Shown here in pieces: positions 38,528 through 47,872 of a stretch of DNA of 47,872 bases. Source of the stretch: Deltaproteobacteria bacterium (lineage in GTDB: Bacteria > Myxococcota > UBA727 > VGSZ01); the NCBI GenBank assembly GCA_020850995.1, contig JADZDP010000151.1, positions 1 to 47,872 of the forward strand, in the 5' to 3' direction. The notes under the pieces are model-generated. The model saw only the letters and a list, made by a program, of their open reading frames with translations. It did not search any database and was not told the origin of the DNA. A program made the position numbers and the translations under genes. Position 1 is the stretch's first letter, and the number at the start of each line of letters is the position of its first letter.

Positions 38528-40588
38528 ATGCACCGCTGGTACCCGATCGCCGCTCTCGTCTCGATGCTCGCCGCTTCGTCGGCTGTGGCCCAAGGCAAGA
38601 AGGGCCTCACGGTCGACGACATGTTGGCCATGCAGCGGGTCTCCGAGCCCGACGTCTCGCCCGACGGGCGCCTGGTGGCCTTCACGGTGCGCGACACCGA
38701 CCTCGAGGCGAACCGCGGTCGAACCGACGTGTGGCTCGCGAGCACCGATGGCGCGTGGGCGCGGCGCCACACCACGCACCAGGACGGCGACGGCTCACCG
38801 CGCTTCACGGGCGACGGCAAGCACGTCCTGTTCCTCTCGTCGCGCTCGGGTAGCTCGCAGGTGTGGCGCGTGCCCGTGGGCGGCGGCGAGGCCGAGCAGC
38901 TCACCAAGCTGCCGCTCGACGTCAACGGCTTCCTGCCGGTGCCTGGGGGCGATCGCATGATCCTCGCTCTCGACGTGTGGCCCGACGCCAAGACGCTCGA
39001 GGACACGGTCAAGCGCGACGAGGAGCAGGCCAAGAGCAAGGTCAAGGCGCGCAGCTACGACACGCTCTTGTTCCGCCACTGGGACACGTGGGAGGACGGC
39101 AAGTTCAGCCACCTCTTCGTGTGGAGCGCGAGCGCGCCCCAGAGCGCCACCGATCTCACGCCCGGCCAGCGCACCGACTCGCCCACCCACCCGTGGGGCG
39201 GCATGGAGGAGGTGGCGCTCTCGCCCGACGGCAAGAGCATGGTGTTCGTGGCCCGCGCCGGCGGCAAGAAGCCCGAAGACCTGCGCGACCTGGCGTGGAC
39301 CACCAACACCGATCTCTTCCTGGTGTCGACCGACGGCAAGGGCAAGCCCGTCGACCTCAGCGCCGACAACAAGGCCTACGAATTCTCACCGGTGTTCTCG
39401 CCCGACGGCAAGCAGCTCGCGTTCACCATGATGGTGCGCCCGGGCTACGAGGCCGATCGCTCGCGTGTGGCGCTGCTCGACATGGGGAGCAAGAAGCGCC
39501 GCGTGCTCACCGAAGCGTGGGACCGCTCCGCCGGTGAGCTGTCGTTCAGCGCCGACGGCAAGACCATCTGGACCAGCGCCGACAACCTCGGGCACCACGC
39601 CATCTTCGCCATCGACGTCGCCACCGGCAACGTGCGCACGCTGGCCGACAAGGGGACGAACCAGAGCGCCATGGCGGCCGGCGATCGCGTGCTCTTCGTC
39701 AAAGACACGCTCACCTCGCCCGCGGAGCTGTGGACCATGCGCGGCGACGGCGGCGACGCGCGCGCCATCACGCGCATCAACGCCGAGCGCACCGCCAAGG
39801 TCGCGTTCGGTGAGTACGAGCAGTTCCAGTTCAAGGGCGCCAAGGGCGACACCGTCTGGGGTTTCGCCATGAAGCCCGCCGGCTTCAAGAGCGGCAAGGC
39901 GCCGGTGGCCATGCTCATCCACGGCGGCCCGCAGGGGAGCTTCGGCGATCACTGGCACTACCGGTGGAACCCGCAGGCCTTCGCCGGCCGCGGCTATGCC
40001 GTGCTGTTCATCGACTTCCACGGCTCCACCGGCTACGGCCAGGCCTTCACCGACGCCATCAACGGCGACTGGGGTGGCGCGCCCTACCAAGACCTCATGC
40101 TCGGCCTCGACGCGGCGCTGGCGAAGTTCTCGTGGATGGACGGCACGCGCGTGGCGGCCGCGGGCGCCTCCTACGGCGGCTACATGATCAACTGGATCAA
40201 CGGCCACACGGATCGTTTCAAGGCGCTGGTGTGCCACGACGGCAACATCGACGAGCAGATGGCCTACTTCGACACCGAGGAGCTGTGGTTCCCTGAGTGG
40301 GAGCACGGCGGCACGCCCTGGGACAAGCCTGAGGGCTACGCCAAGCACAACCCGGTGGACTTCGTGAAGAACTGGAAGACGCCCACGCTGGTGATCCACG
40401 GCGGCAACGACTTCCGCGTCGTCGACACGCAGGGCATGGGCACCTTCACGGCGCTGCAGCGCAAGGGCGTACCCAGCCGCTTCGTGCACTTCGCAGACGA
40501 GAACCACTGGGTGCTCAAGCCGCACAACAGCAAGAAGTGGCACGACGAAGTGCTCGGCTGGCTCGACCGTTGGACCGAGCGCAGGTAG
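38528..40588 (+). CDS. Secreted S9-family (prolyl oligopeptidase-like) peptidase
   Basis: A 686-aa serine peptidase of the dipeptidyl-peptidase/acylaminoacyl-peptidase type. A signal peptide (residues 1-22, ending SSAVAQ) directs it to the periplasm. The N-terminal part has WD40/TolB-like beta-propeller motifs (PDVSPDGRLVAF, LSPDGKSMVFVA, FSPDGKQLAF). The alpha/beta hydrolase domain has S548 in GASYGGYM, D628 in GGNDFRV and H660 in DENHWVL. It would cleave short peptides. GGGAGG site ahead of the ATG. A strong terminator follows, so it is probably a single-gene unit. Confidence 0.95.
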   Translation: MHRWYPIAALVSMLAASSAVAQGKKGLTVDDMLAMQRVSEPDVSPDGRLVAFTVRDTDLEANRGRTDVWLASTDGAWARRHTTHQDGDGSPRFTGDGKHVLFLSSRSGSSQVWRVPVGGGEAEQLTKLPLDVNGFLPVPGGDRMILALDVWPDAKTLEDTVKRDEEQAKSKVKARSYDTLLFRHWDTWEDGKFSHLFVWSASAPQSATDLTPGQRTDSPTHPWGGMEEVALSPDGKSMVFVARAGGKKPEDLRDLAWTTNTDLFLVSTDGKGKPVDLSADNKAYEFSPVFSPDGKQLAFTMMVRPGYEADRSRVALLDMGSKKRRVLTEAWDRSAGELSFSADGKTIWTSADNLGHHAIFAIDVATGNVRTLADKGTNQSAMAAGDRVLFVKDTLTSPAELWTMRGDGGDARAITRINAERTAKVAFGEYEQFQFKGAKGDTVWGFAMKPAGFKSGKAPVAMLIHGGPQGSFGDHWHYRWNPQAFAGRGYAVLFIDFHGSTGYGQAFTDAINGDWGGAPYQDLMLGLDAALAKFSWMDGTRVAAAGASYGGYMINWINGHTDRFKALVCHDGNIDEQMAYFDTEELWFPEWEHGGTPWDKPEGYAKHNPVDFVKNWKTPTLVIHGGNDFRVVDTQGMGTFTALQRKGVPSRFVHFADENHWVLKPHNSKKWHDEVLGWLDRWTERR

Positions 40589-40655
40589 CCGCACCCGTAC
40601 GCAGGCGATCAATTTCCTTCGAGAATTCGATCGCTTGCGCGCACAGTGGCGCTTC

Positions 40656-40684
40656 ATGGCCGGCAGCGCGCCGGCCATTTTTTT
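40656..40684 (+). terminator. Intrinsic terminator of the S9 peptidase gene
   Basis: Perfect 9-bp stem, atggccggc (40656-40664) with gccggccat (40670-40678), a 5-nt loop and a run of seven T residues. The best rho-independent terminator for a plus-strand protein gene in the window. Confidence 0.9.
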
Positions 40685-40776
40685 GCTTTCGTGATCCGCG
40701 GAGGCGACAACTGGCTCCACTGGTAGCAAGCCGGTCCACGGTGGAGCCGGTTGGTGACAGAAAACGGGAGCCTCTC

Positions 40777-41343
40777 ATGAAGAAGATCGTCATCGCCCTC
40801 ACCAACATCGTGTTCGTCGTCGCGCTCGCGCACACCACGGCTTGCAGCTCGACGAAGGCGGCGAGGAAGCCGAGCGCCGAGGACGCGGCGCGCCAGGCGC
40901 TGGTGCGTGAGCTCAACGCGCTGGTGGCGCAGGGGCCGCTGCACTTCGAGACCGATACCGACGTGCTCACCGACGAGTCGCAGGTGCTCTTGCAGCGGGT
41001 GGCCGCGCAGATGCACCGCGTGCCGAAGGTGCGGGTCATGATCGGCGGCCACGCCGACGAGCGCGGCGACAGCGCCTACAACCTGGCGCTCGGCGAGCGC
41101 CGCGGCATGACCGCGCAAGAGTACCTGCTCCGCCTCGGCATCCCGCGGCAGCGCATCCACATCGTGTCGCTGGGCGAGGAACAGCCGGTGGCCATGGGCC
41201 ACGCCGAAGACTCGTGGTCGCAGAACCGCCGCGACGAGTTCACCTTCCTCTTGCCCGGCGAGAATCGCTCGGTGCTCAACATCGGCGCCATCGACGAGGA
41301 CGCGAGCGACCTCATCGCGAGCACCACGTTCGTGGCCGAGTAG
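40777..41343 (+). CDS. Pal/OmpA-family lipoprotein
   Basis: A 188-aa lipoprotein (MKKIVIALTNIVFVVALAHTTAC signal) with a C-terminal OmpA peptidoglycan-binding domain: the strand HFETDTDVLTDESQVLL, then GGHADERGDSAYNLALGERRG and QNRRDEF. It should anchor the outer membrane to peptidoglycan, as Pal does. No tol genes are nearby, so it may be a paralogue. It has GGGAG 7 bases before the ATG and its own upstream space after a terminator. It converges on the PilZ-like gene with a 6-bp gap. Confidence 0.9.
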   Translation: MKKIVIALTNIVFVVALAHTTACSSTKAARKPSAEDAARQALVRELNALVAQGPLHFETDTDVLTDESQVLLQRVAAQMHRVPKVRVMIGGHADERGDSAYNLALGERRGMTAQEYLLRLGIPRQRIHIVSLGEEQPVAMGHAEDSWSQNRRDEFTFLLPGENRSVLNIGAIDEDASDLIASTTFVAE

Positions 41344-41349
41344 CTCGCG

Positions 41350-42072
41350 TCAGCGCTTGAGCACGCGCTCAGCGGCGTCGAGCCGCTCGAGGGTGTCCTT
41401 CAGCTCATCTGCCAGGGCCGACTTCAACGCGGAGACGCGCTGAAGCTCGGCCCTGAGCGCTTGGTTCTCTTCCTCGAGCGTCGCCTTGGCGCGCCCGAGC
41501 TCGACGAGCTGGAGCTCGAACGAGCCGGAGCTGTCCTCGTCCACTGGGTTTTTCGACGTGCGCGGCACTGCGCGCGCGCCGCCGAGGGGCGTGGGCAGTT
41601 GGAACTCCGAGGCTGCAACCTCGATGGGCGCGGGCGTGCGCGGCGCCGGGTCGGGCAGGGTGTGAGCGCCCGTGGGATCGCCGAGCTCATCGTCGCCGCC
41701 GGACACGATGAACACCGGCACGTTCGCGGGCGGCGCCGACAACAGGGGGCCCACCCGCAACGACGACGAGCCAGGCTTGCCGTCGACCAGCGCCTGCAAG
41801 AGCGACCAGCGCGCGGTGTCGAGCCCCACCAGGTCGAGCAGCAGCGAGCCCTTCTCGACGGCCGCCACCTGGGCTCCCAAGCGCTCGCCGTCGAAGCCGC
41901 CGCTCAGCACCACCACGGCCACGGCCGTGCCGATGGGCAGCGCCGCGTCGGTCTCGATCATCAACCCCGAGGACCACATGCCCTTGACGCGGCCCTCACT
42001 GTGGCGCTTGCCGTCGTCGAACACCGCGCGCAACGAGCCCACGGGCACCTCCCATGGCGAGACTATCGCCAT
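41350..42072 (-). CDS. PilZ-like domain protein with C-terminal coiled coil
   Basis: A 240-aa protein. Residues 10-95 resemble a PilZ beta barrel (SLRAVFDDGKRHSEGRVKGMWSSGLMIETDAALPIGTAVAV), but the RxxxR and (D/N)xSxxG c-di-GMP motifs are not clear, so ligand binding is doubtful. A Pro-rich middle is followed by a coiled coil at about 185-240 (LGRAKATLEEENQALRAELQ). The start was chosen at the ATG before the conserved region; upstream codons overlap the divergent P-type ATPase start. Confidence 0.65.
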   Translation of the reverse strand: MAIVSPWEVPVGSLRAVFDDGKRHSEGRVKGMWSSGLMIETDAALPIGTAVAVVVLSGGFDGERLGAQVAAVEKGSLLLDLVGLDTARWSLLQALVDGKPGSSSLRVGPLLSAPPANVPVFIVSGGDDELGDPTGAHTLPDPAPRTPAPIEVAASEFQLPTPLGGARAVPRTSKNPVDEDSSGSFELQLVELGRAKATLEEENQALRAELQRVSALKSALADELKDTLERLDAAERVLKR

Positions 42073-42116
42073 TCCTGTCCGTCCGGTCACGCGGCGACAG
42101 GGTAGGATGCGCGCCC

Positions 42117-44795
<2,679 letters not shown>

Positions 44796-44829
44796 CGAGG
44801 GGACGGCGGCTCGCTAGGAGGTGCGCCGA

Positions 44830-44904
44830 GGGCGCGTAACTCAGCGGTAGAGTATTACCTTCACACGGTAGGAGTCACAGGTTCAAATCCTGTCGCGCCC
44901 ACCA
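44830..44904 (+). tRNA. tRNA-Val (anticodon CAC)
   Basis: Folds into a full cloverleaf: acceptor GGGCGCG/CGCGCCC, D-arm ACTC/GAGT, anticodon stem TTACC/GGTAG with loop TTCACAC (anticodon CAC at 44862-44864, reading GUG), T-arm ACAGG-TTCAAAT-CCTGT, discriminator A and an encoded CCA. Confidence 0.96.
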
Positions 44905-44909
44905 CCTCG

Positions 44910-44945
44910 ATGAAAAAGCCGGCCAACGAGGGCCGGCTTTTTCAT
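44910..44945. terminator. Strong terminator after tRNA-Val
   Basis: A 15-bp perfect stem (44910-44924 with 44931-44945), loop aacgag, with five T in the 3' arm and five A in the 5' arm, so it works in both directions. Confidence 0.9.
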
Positions 44946-45003
44946 GCGGGGGGCAGGGGCCACGGGCCCCTTCCCCCCTGCGCCCCCCAAACCCCTGGAG
45001 CCG

Positions 45004-45055
45004 CGTGGCACGGGGCTCGCTTGCGCGCTTCGCGCGCGGCGAGCCCCGCGCCACG
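45004..45055. repeat. GC-rich palindromic element downstream of the tRNA
   Basis: cgtggc (45004-45009) pairs with gccacg (45050-45055), cggggctcgc (45011-45020) with gcgagccccg (45039-45048), and gcgcgc with gcgcgc around a ttc loop. A second G/C hairpin precedes it (about 44949-44975). Repeated gcttgcg heptamers follow (about 45066-45105). It resembles a REP-type element. The 44946-45122 gap holds no gene. Confidence 0.6.
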
Positions 45056-45122
45056 CTCCGTGGGGGCGCTTGCGCTTGCGCTCGCTTCGCTTGCGCTTGC
45101 GAGCTGGTCCGGAGAGATACCG

Positions 45123-46151
45123 ATGGACCTCGCCTCGTCGACGGTGGACAACGCGTGCGTGCCCCGCTGCTTGGCGTTGGTGCTGGTCTGCCTGGCGGCG
45201 TGCGCGCCGCCGGGGCCGCCTCGGCTGCGCGTGGAGCAAGCGCCCCCGCCTGGTGCCGACGATGCGCCCGTCGACGATGCGCCCGTCGATGAGGCGCCCG
45301 TCGACGATGCCCCCGTCGACGATGCCCCCGTCGACGATGCTCCCGTCGATCCGCCCCCCGACGATCCGCCCCCCGACGATCCGCCCCCCGACGATCCGCC
45401 CCCCGACGATCCGCCCCCCGACGATCCGCCCCCCGACGACGCTGTGTGCACGACCGACGACCTGCCCACACCCAACGCCGGCCTCGTGCAGCCCGTGGGG
45501 CTTCACGGCTGCCCCGACGGCATGGCCCGCATCGGCGAGCTCGACGCGTGCATGGATCGCTACGAGGCCTTCCTCGAGGAGCTCGTCGGTGGCGCGCTGG
45601 TGCCCTTCTCGCCCTACGCCGATCCCACGGGCAAGGACGTCGTCGCGCGCAGCGCGCCGGGGGCGGTGCCGCAGGGCTACAGCTCGGGGTTGAGCGCGGC
45701 GGCAGCGTGCGCGGCCGCGGACAAGCGTCTGTGCAGCGACGTCGAGTGGACGCGCGCATGCCGTGGCGCTGACACCACCACCTACCCCTACGGTGACACG
45801 CGTGAGCCCGGCGTGTGCAACGACGCGCGCGCGCTGCACCCGGTGGTCGAGTACTTCGACACCAGCGCCTCGTGGATCTGGAGCGAGCTCGGGCACCCGT
45901 GCATCAACCAGCAAGACGACACTGTCGACCTCACCGGCGCCAACCCGGGCTGCGTCGACGACAGCGGGCGCTTCTTCGACCTCATGGGCAACCTGCACGA
46001 GTGGATCGACGACCCCGCGGGCACCTTTCGCGGCGGCTTCTACGTCGACACCGTGCAGAACGGTCCGGGCTGCCTGTACCGCACCACCGCGCACAACACG
46101 GCGCACCGCGACTACTCGACGGGCTTCCGCTGCTGCGCCGACCTGCCGTAG
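45123..46151 (+). CDS. Lipoprotein with formylglycine-generating-enzyme-like fold
   Basis: A 342-aa lipoprotein (lipobox LAAC). The signal is followed by two low-complexity linkers, about six APVDD units and six PPPDD units. The C-terminal domain from about residue 130 resembles the FGE/sulfatase-modifying C-lectin-like fold: DACMDRYEAF, KRLCSDVEWTRACRG, DLMGNLHEWIDDP and TGFRCC. The enzyme needs a Cys pair five residues apart in C-Y-R-x-x-C; here C317 is present but the second is Thr322 (CLYRTT), so formylglycine synthesis is unlikely. It may be structural or bind ligands. GGAGAG lies 7 bases before the ATG. Confidence 0.85.
   Translation: MDLASSTVDNACVPRCLALVLVCLAACAPPGPPRLRVEQAPPPGADDAPVDDAPVDEAPVDDAPVDDAPVDDAPVDPPPDDPPPDDPPPDDPPPDDPPPDDPPPDDAVCTTDDLPTPNAGLVQPVGLHGCPDGMARIGELDACMDRYEAFLEELVGGALVPFSPYADPTGKDVVARSAPGAVPQGYSSGLSAAAACAAADKRLCSDVEWTRACRGADTTTYPYGDTREPGVCNDARALHPVVEYFDTSASWIWSELGHPCINQQDDTVDLTGANPGCVDDSGRFFDLMGNLHEWIDDPAGTFRGGFYVDTVQNGPGCLYRTTAHNTAHRDYSTGFRCCADLP
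45258..45440 (+). repeat. Two adjacent 15-bp tandem repeats
   Basis: Units of gacgatgcgcccgtc (about six) pass directly into units of gatccgccccccgac (about six), encoding APVDD and then PPPDD. They share length and the Asp-Asp codons, suggesting one arose from the other by conversion of the Ala-Pro-Val codons. Confidence 0.88.
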
Positions 46152-46154
46152 TCG

Positions 46155-46775
46155 TCAGCCCTCGTCGAGGTTGAACGAGCGCTGCACCAGCGTGGGCTTG
46201 GCCGGCGCCGGAAAGCGCGCGCGCGACAGCTTGGTGCTCACGCAGCGGCCGGTCTCGAAGTCGACGTCGCGCACCTGCACGTCGCCCACCTTGCCAGTCT
46301 TCTTGATGGTGAATTCGGTCTGTGCCACGCCCGCGCCGCAGCGCTGCACGTCGTCGGAGATGATCTTGAGCAGGCCGTCGAGGTCCTTCTTGGTAAGGTT
46401 GCCCGAGAGCTTGTTGGTGGGCGCGGGCTCGCTCCTCTTCGCGTCCTTCTGTGCGCCGCCGAGCTTGAAGGGGTAGCGCACGGGCGTGGGCTTGGTGCCG
46501 TGGCTGAAACGAATGGCGCCCACCTGCGTTTTCACGCAGCGGCCGACGTGGTCATCGGCATGCGCACCCTCGACCTTCACCGCGTGCACGCCGCCCTCGA
46601 CGTCGATGAGGAAGCGGACGTTGACCGTCTCGCGCTCGCGCAGGTCGCTGCCGCAGCGCTCCACCGCGGGCGTGGCGTCGCGCAGGATCTCGAGCACGCG
46701 ACTCTTGCTGAGGCCGGGACCGGCGAGGGCAGGGACGGCGGCCAAGGCGGCGAGGGTAGGGAGGAGGCGGCGCAT
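46155..46775 (-). CDS. Secreted protein with duplicated domain (TonB-C/AgmX-like)
   Basis: A 206-aa protein with signal peptide (residues 1-18, PALAGPG). Two similar halves at about 27-108 and 120-206 each contain a Cys near the first helix (VERCGSDL and VQRCGAGV), a strand pair (VNVRFLIDVEGGVHAVKVEG and TEFTIKKTGKVGDVQVRD), GRCV and a final F-S-H/F-P-A strand. This pattern resembles the C-terminal domain seen in myxobacterial AgmX/PglI-type proteins and is distantly TonB-like. Periplasmic. It ends 3 bp from the convergent FGE-like gene. Confidence 0.75.
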   Translation of the reverse strand: MRRLLPTLAALAAVPALAGPGLSKSRVLEILRDATPAVERCGSDLRERETVNVRFLIDVEGGVHAVKVEGAHADDHVGRCVKTQVGAIRFSHGTKPTPVRYPFKLGGAQKDAKRSEPAPTNKLSGNLTKKDLDGLLKIISDDVQRCGAGVAQTEFTIKKTGKVGDVQVRDVDFETGRCVSTKLSRARFPAPAKPTLVQRSFNLDEG

Positions 46776-46881
46776 GGATACGATCCTAGGGGGGCGAACG
46801 TGCCTCGGTAGCCCGTCGGGGGTCGGTCGTTTGACGGATGGCCCCTGCGCGGCGCGCTACACTCCCTCGAGGGAGCCCACC

Positions 46882-47872
46882 ATGAAGCGCCTGTCCCTGC
46901 TGTTCGCCCTCTTGGTCGGTGCCTGCGACTGCGACGGCAAGCTGGCCGCTGGCTCGCCCTGCGACGACGCGCAGCAATGCGCCGAGGGCCTGGTCTGCGA
47001 CCCCGACGACGGCACCTGCGCGGCCCTGGCGGGCTGCGCGGGTGACGCCGAGTGCGGCACCGGCGGCATTTGCGTCGAGGGCGAGTGCCGGGCCAACGTC
47101 GCCGGCGGCCCCTGCGAGGGCGATGGCTCCTGCGTCGACGGCGAGAGCTGCATCGCGTCGGTGTGCACGCCCCCCGGCGGCGAGGGCACGCCCTGCACCA
47201 CCGCCGACGACTGTATCGGCGGTCGCGTGTGCGCGCCCGACACGGAGACCTGCACCACCGACCTGCCGTGCGCGGCCCCGGCCGACTGCGGCTTGGCCGC
47301 CCACTGCGACGACGAGCTGTGCGTGCCTGGCTGCGCGGGCATCGGCTGCGATCAAGTGGTGTGCGCGGGCGCCGCGAGCACCACGCTCTCGGGCACGGTC
47401 ACCATCCCCGCGGGCACCATGCCCTTGCCCGGCGTGCTGGTGTACGTGCCCACCGAGGCACTCGATCCCATCACGCATGGCGCCGAGTGCTACCGCTGCG
47501 ACGCCGATCTGTCGGGCGCGCCGCTGGTGCGCGCGCTCACCGACGTGCGCGGTGCCTTCACGCTGGAGAACGTCCCCGTGGGTGCCGACATCCCGCTGGT
47601 CTTGCAGGTGGGCAAGTGGCGCCGGCAGCTCGTGGTGCCGAGCGTCGCCGAGTGCGAGGACACCGCGCTCGACGAGGTCAGCACGCGCCTGCCGAGGAAC
47701 CGCGGCGAGGGCGACATCCCGCAGATCGCGCTCACCACCGGCGGGGCCGACTCGCTCGAGTGCCTGTTTCGCAAGCTCGGCCTCGACGACAGCGAGTTCA
47801 CGCCCGAGGGGGGCGCTGGTGCCGTCAACTTCTTCGCCGGACGAGAAGGCGCCTCGCGCTACGCCAACGGGC
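46882..47872 (+). CDS. Cys-rich lipoprotein with carboxypeptidase-regulatory-like domain (partial, 3' end missing)
   Basis: Open to the end of the window, 330 codons visible. The lipoprotein signal MKRLSLLFALLVGAC has a GAGGGAG site 6 bases before the ATG. Residues 20-150 hold repeated Cys-rich motifs of the form C-x-x-x-x-C-x-x-G-x-x-C (PCDDAQQCAEGLVC, ECGTGGICVEGEC, PCTTADDCIGGRVC), common in myxobacterial surface proteins. A beta-sandwich follows at about 170-270 (TTLSGTVTIPAG, GVLVYVP, RALTDVRGAFTLENVPVG) typical of carboxypeptidase regulatory-like domains. Probably exposed on the cell surface; no catalytic motif so far. Confidence 0.85.
   Translation, partial: MKRLSLLFALLVGACDCDGKLAAGSPCDDAQQCAEGLVCDPDDGTCAALAGCAGDAECGTGGICVEGECRANVAGGPCEGDGSCVDGESCIASVCTPPGGEGTPCTTADDCIGGRVCAPDTETCTTDLPCAAPADCGLAAHCDDELCVPGCAGIGCDQVVCAGAASTTLSGTVTIPAGTMPLPGVLVYVPTEALDPITHGAECYRCDADLSGAPLVRALTDVRGAFTLENVPVGADIPLVLQVGKWRRQLVVPSVAECEDTALDEVSTRLPRNRGEGDIPQIALTTGGADSLECLFRKLGLDDSEFTPEGGAGAVNFFAGREGASRYANG

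Noticed and set aside
45258..45440. Regular 15-bp repeats considered as a CRISPR array or iterons
   Set aside because: There are no unique spacers. The units are contiguous and in frame inside a lipoprotein gene, encoding APVDD and PPPDD.

Overview
High-GC DNA, dense with genes on both strands. The likely source is a member of Myxococcota (the former deltaproteobacterial myxobacteria and relatives). Pointers are a eukaryote-like Ser/Thr kinase beside an FHA protein, several lipoproteins with Cys-rich or low-complexity linkers, a DUF4388 protein, a B12-dependent NrdJ, and a retron reverse transcriptase with a long N-terminal extension like that of myxobacterial Mx162. The family or genus cannot be fixed from the sequence.

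Layout. 1-4.2 kb: FHA protein and biotin carboxylase on the minus strand, divergent from a Ser/Thr kinase. 4.2-8.4 kb: a 647-bp regulatory gap with candidate NrdR boxes, then nrdJ and two small unknown genes. 8.5-11.3 kb: a DUF218 protein and an unusual phosphotransfer (PPDK-like) enzyme. 11.4-13.3 kb (minus): a lipoprotein and murA carrying Asp in place of the fosfomycin-target Cys. 13.4-23.2 kb (plus): an unknown gene, a HEAT-repeat/cyclophilin lipoprotein, a divergent transcarbamylase, then a TPR/zinc-ribbon membrane protein, a DUF4388 protein, a PgpH-type HD phosphodiesterase and ybeY in one tight run. A PEGA-domain gene converges on ybeY and overlaps it by 20 bp.

24.2-36.9 kb is the most striking region. 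Eight plus-strand genes form a run that looks like an ADP-ribosylation, NAD+ and DNA-repair island: an NTAQ1-like N-terminal glutamine amidase, a Nudix ADP-ribose hydrolase, a WGR-PARP with a complete H-Y-E triad, a macro-domain protein with an acidic tail, a large HEAT-repeat protein, a SWIM zinc-finger protein, a retron (ncRNA with visible a1/a2 repeats and msd hairpin, plus its reverse transcriptase), and a single-frame fusion of ADP-ribosylglycohydrolase to an NAD+-dependent DNA ligase. Writer, reader, erasers, an ADP-ribose hydrolase, a source of structured DNA and a ligase are therefore encoded together. My hypothesis is a DNA-damage or phage-response system in which breaks or msDNA trigger PARP, and the fusion removes the mark and seals the break. 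The sequence shows the gene content. The linked function is inference.

36.9-47.9 kb: a fibrinogen-like lipoprotein with a GE-repeat linker (minus), an S9 peptidase with a clear terminator, a Pal/OmpA lipoprotein, a PilZ-like protein (minus), a P-type ATPase, tRNA-Val(CAC) with a terminator and a GC-rich hairpin element, an FGE-fold lipoprotein with low-complexity linkers, a duplicated-domain secreted protein (minus), and a Cys-rich lipoprotein that runs off the end of the window.
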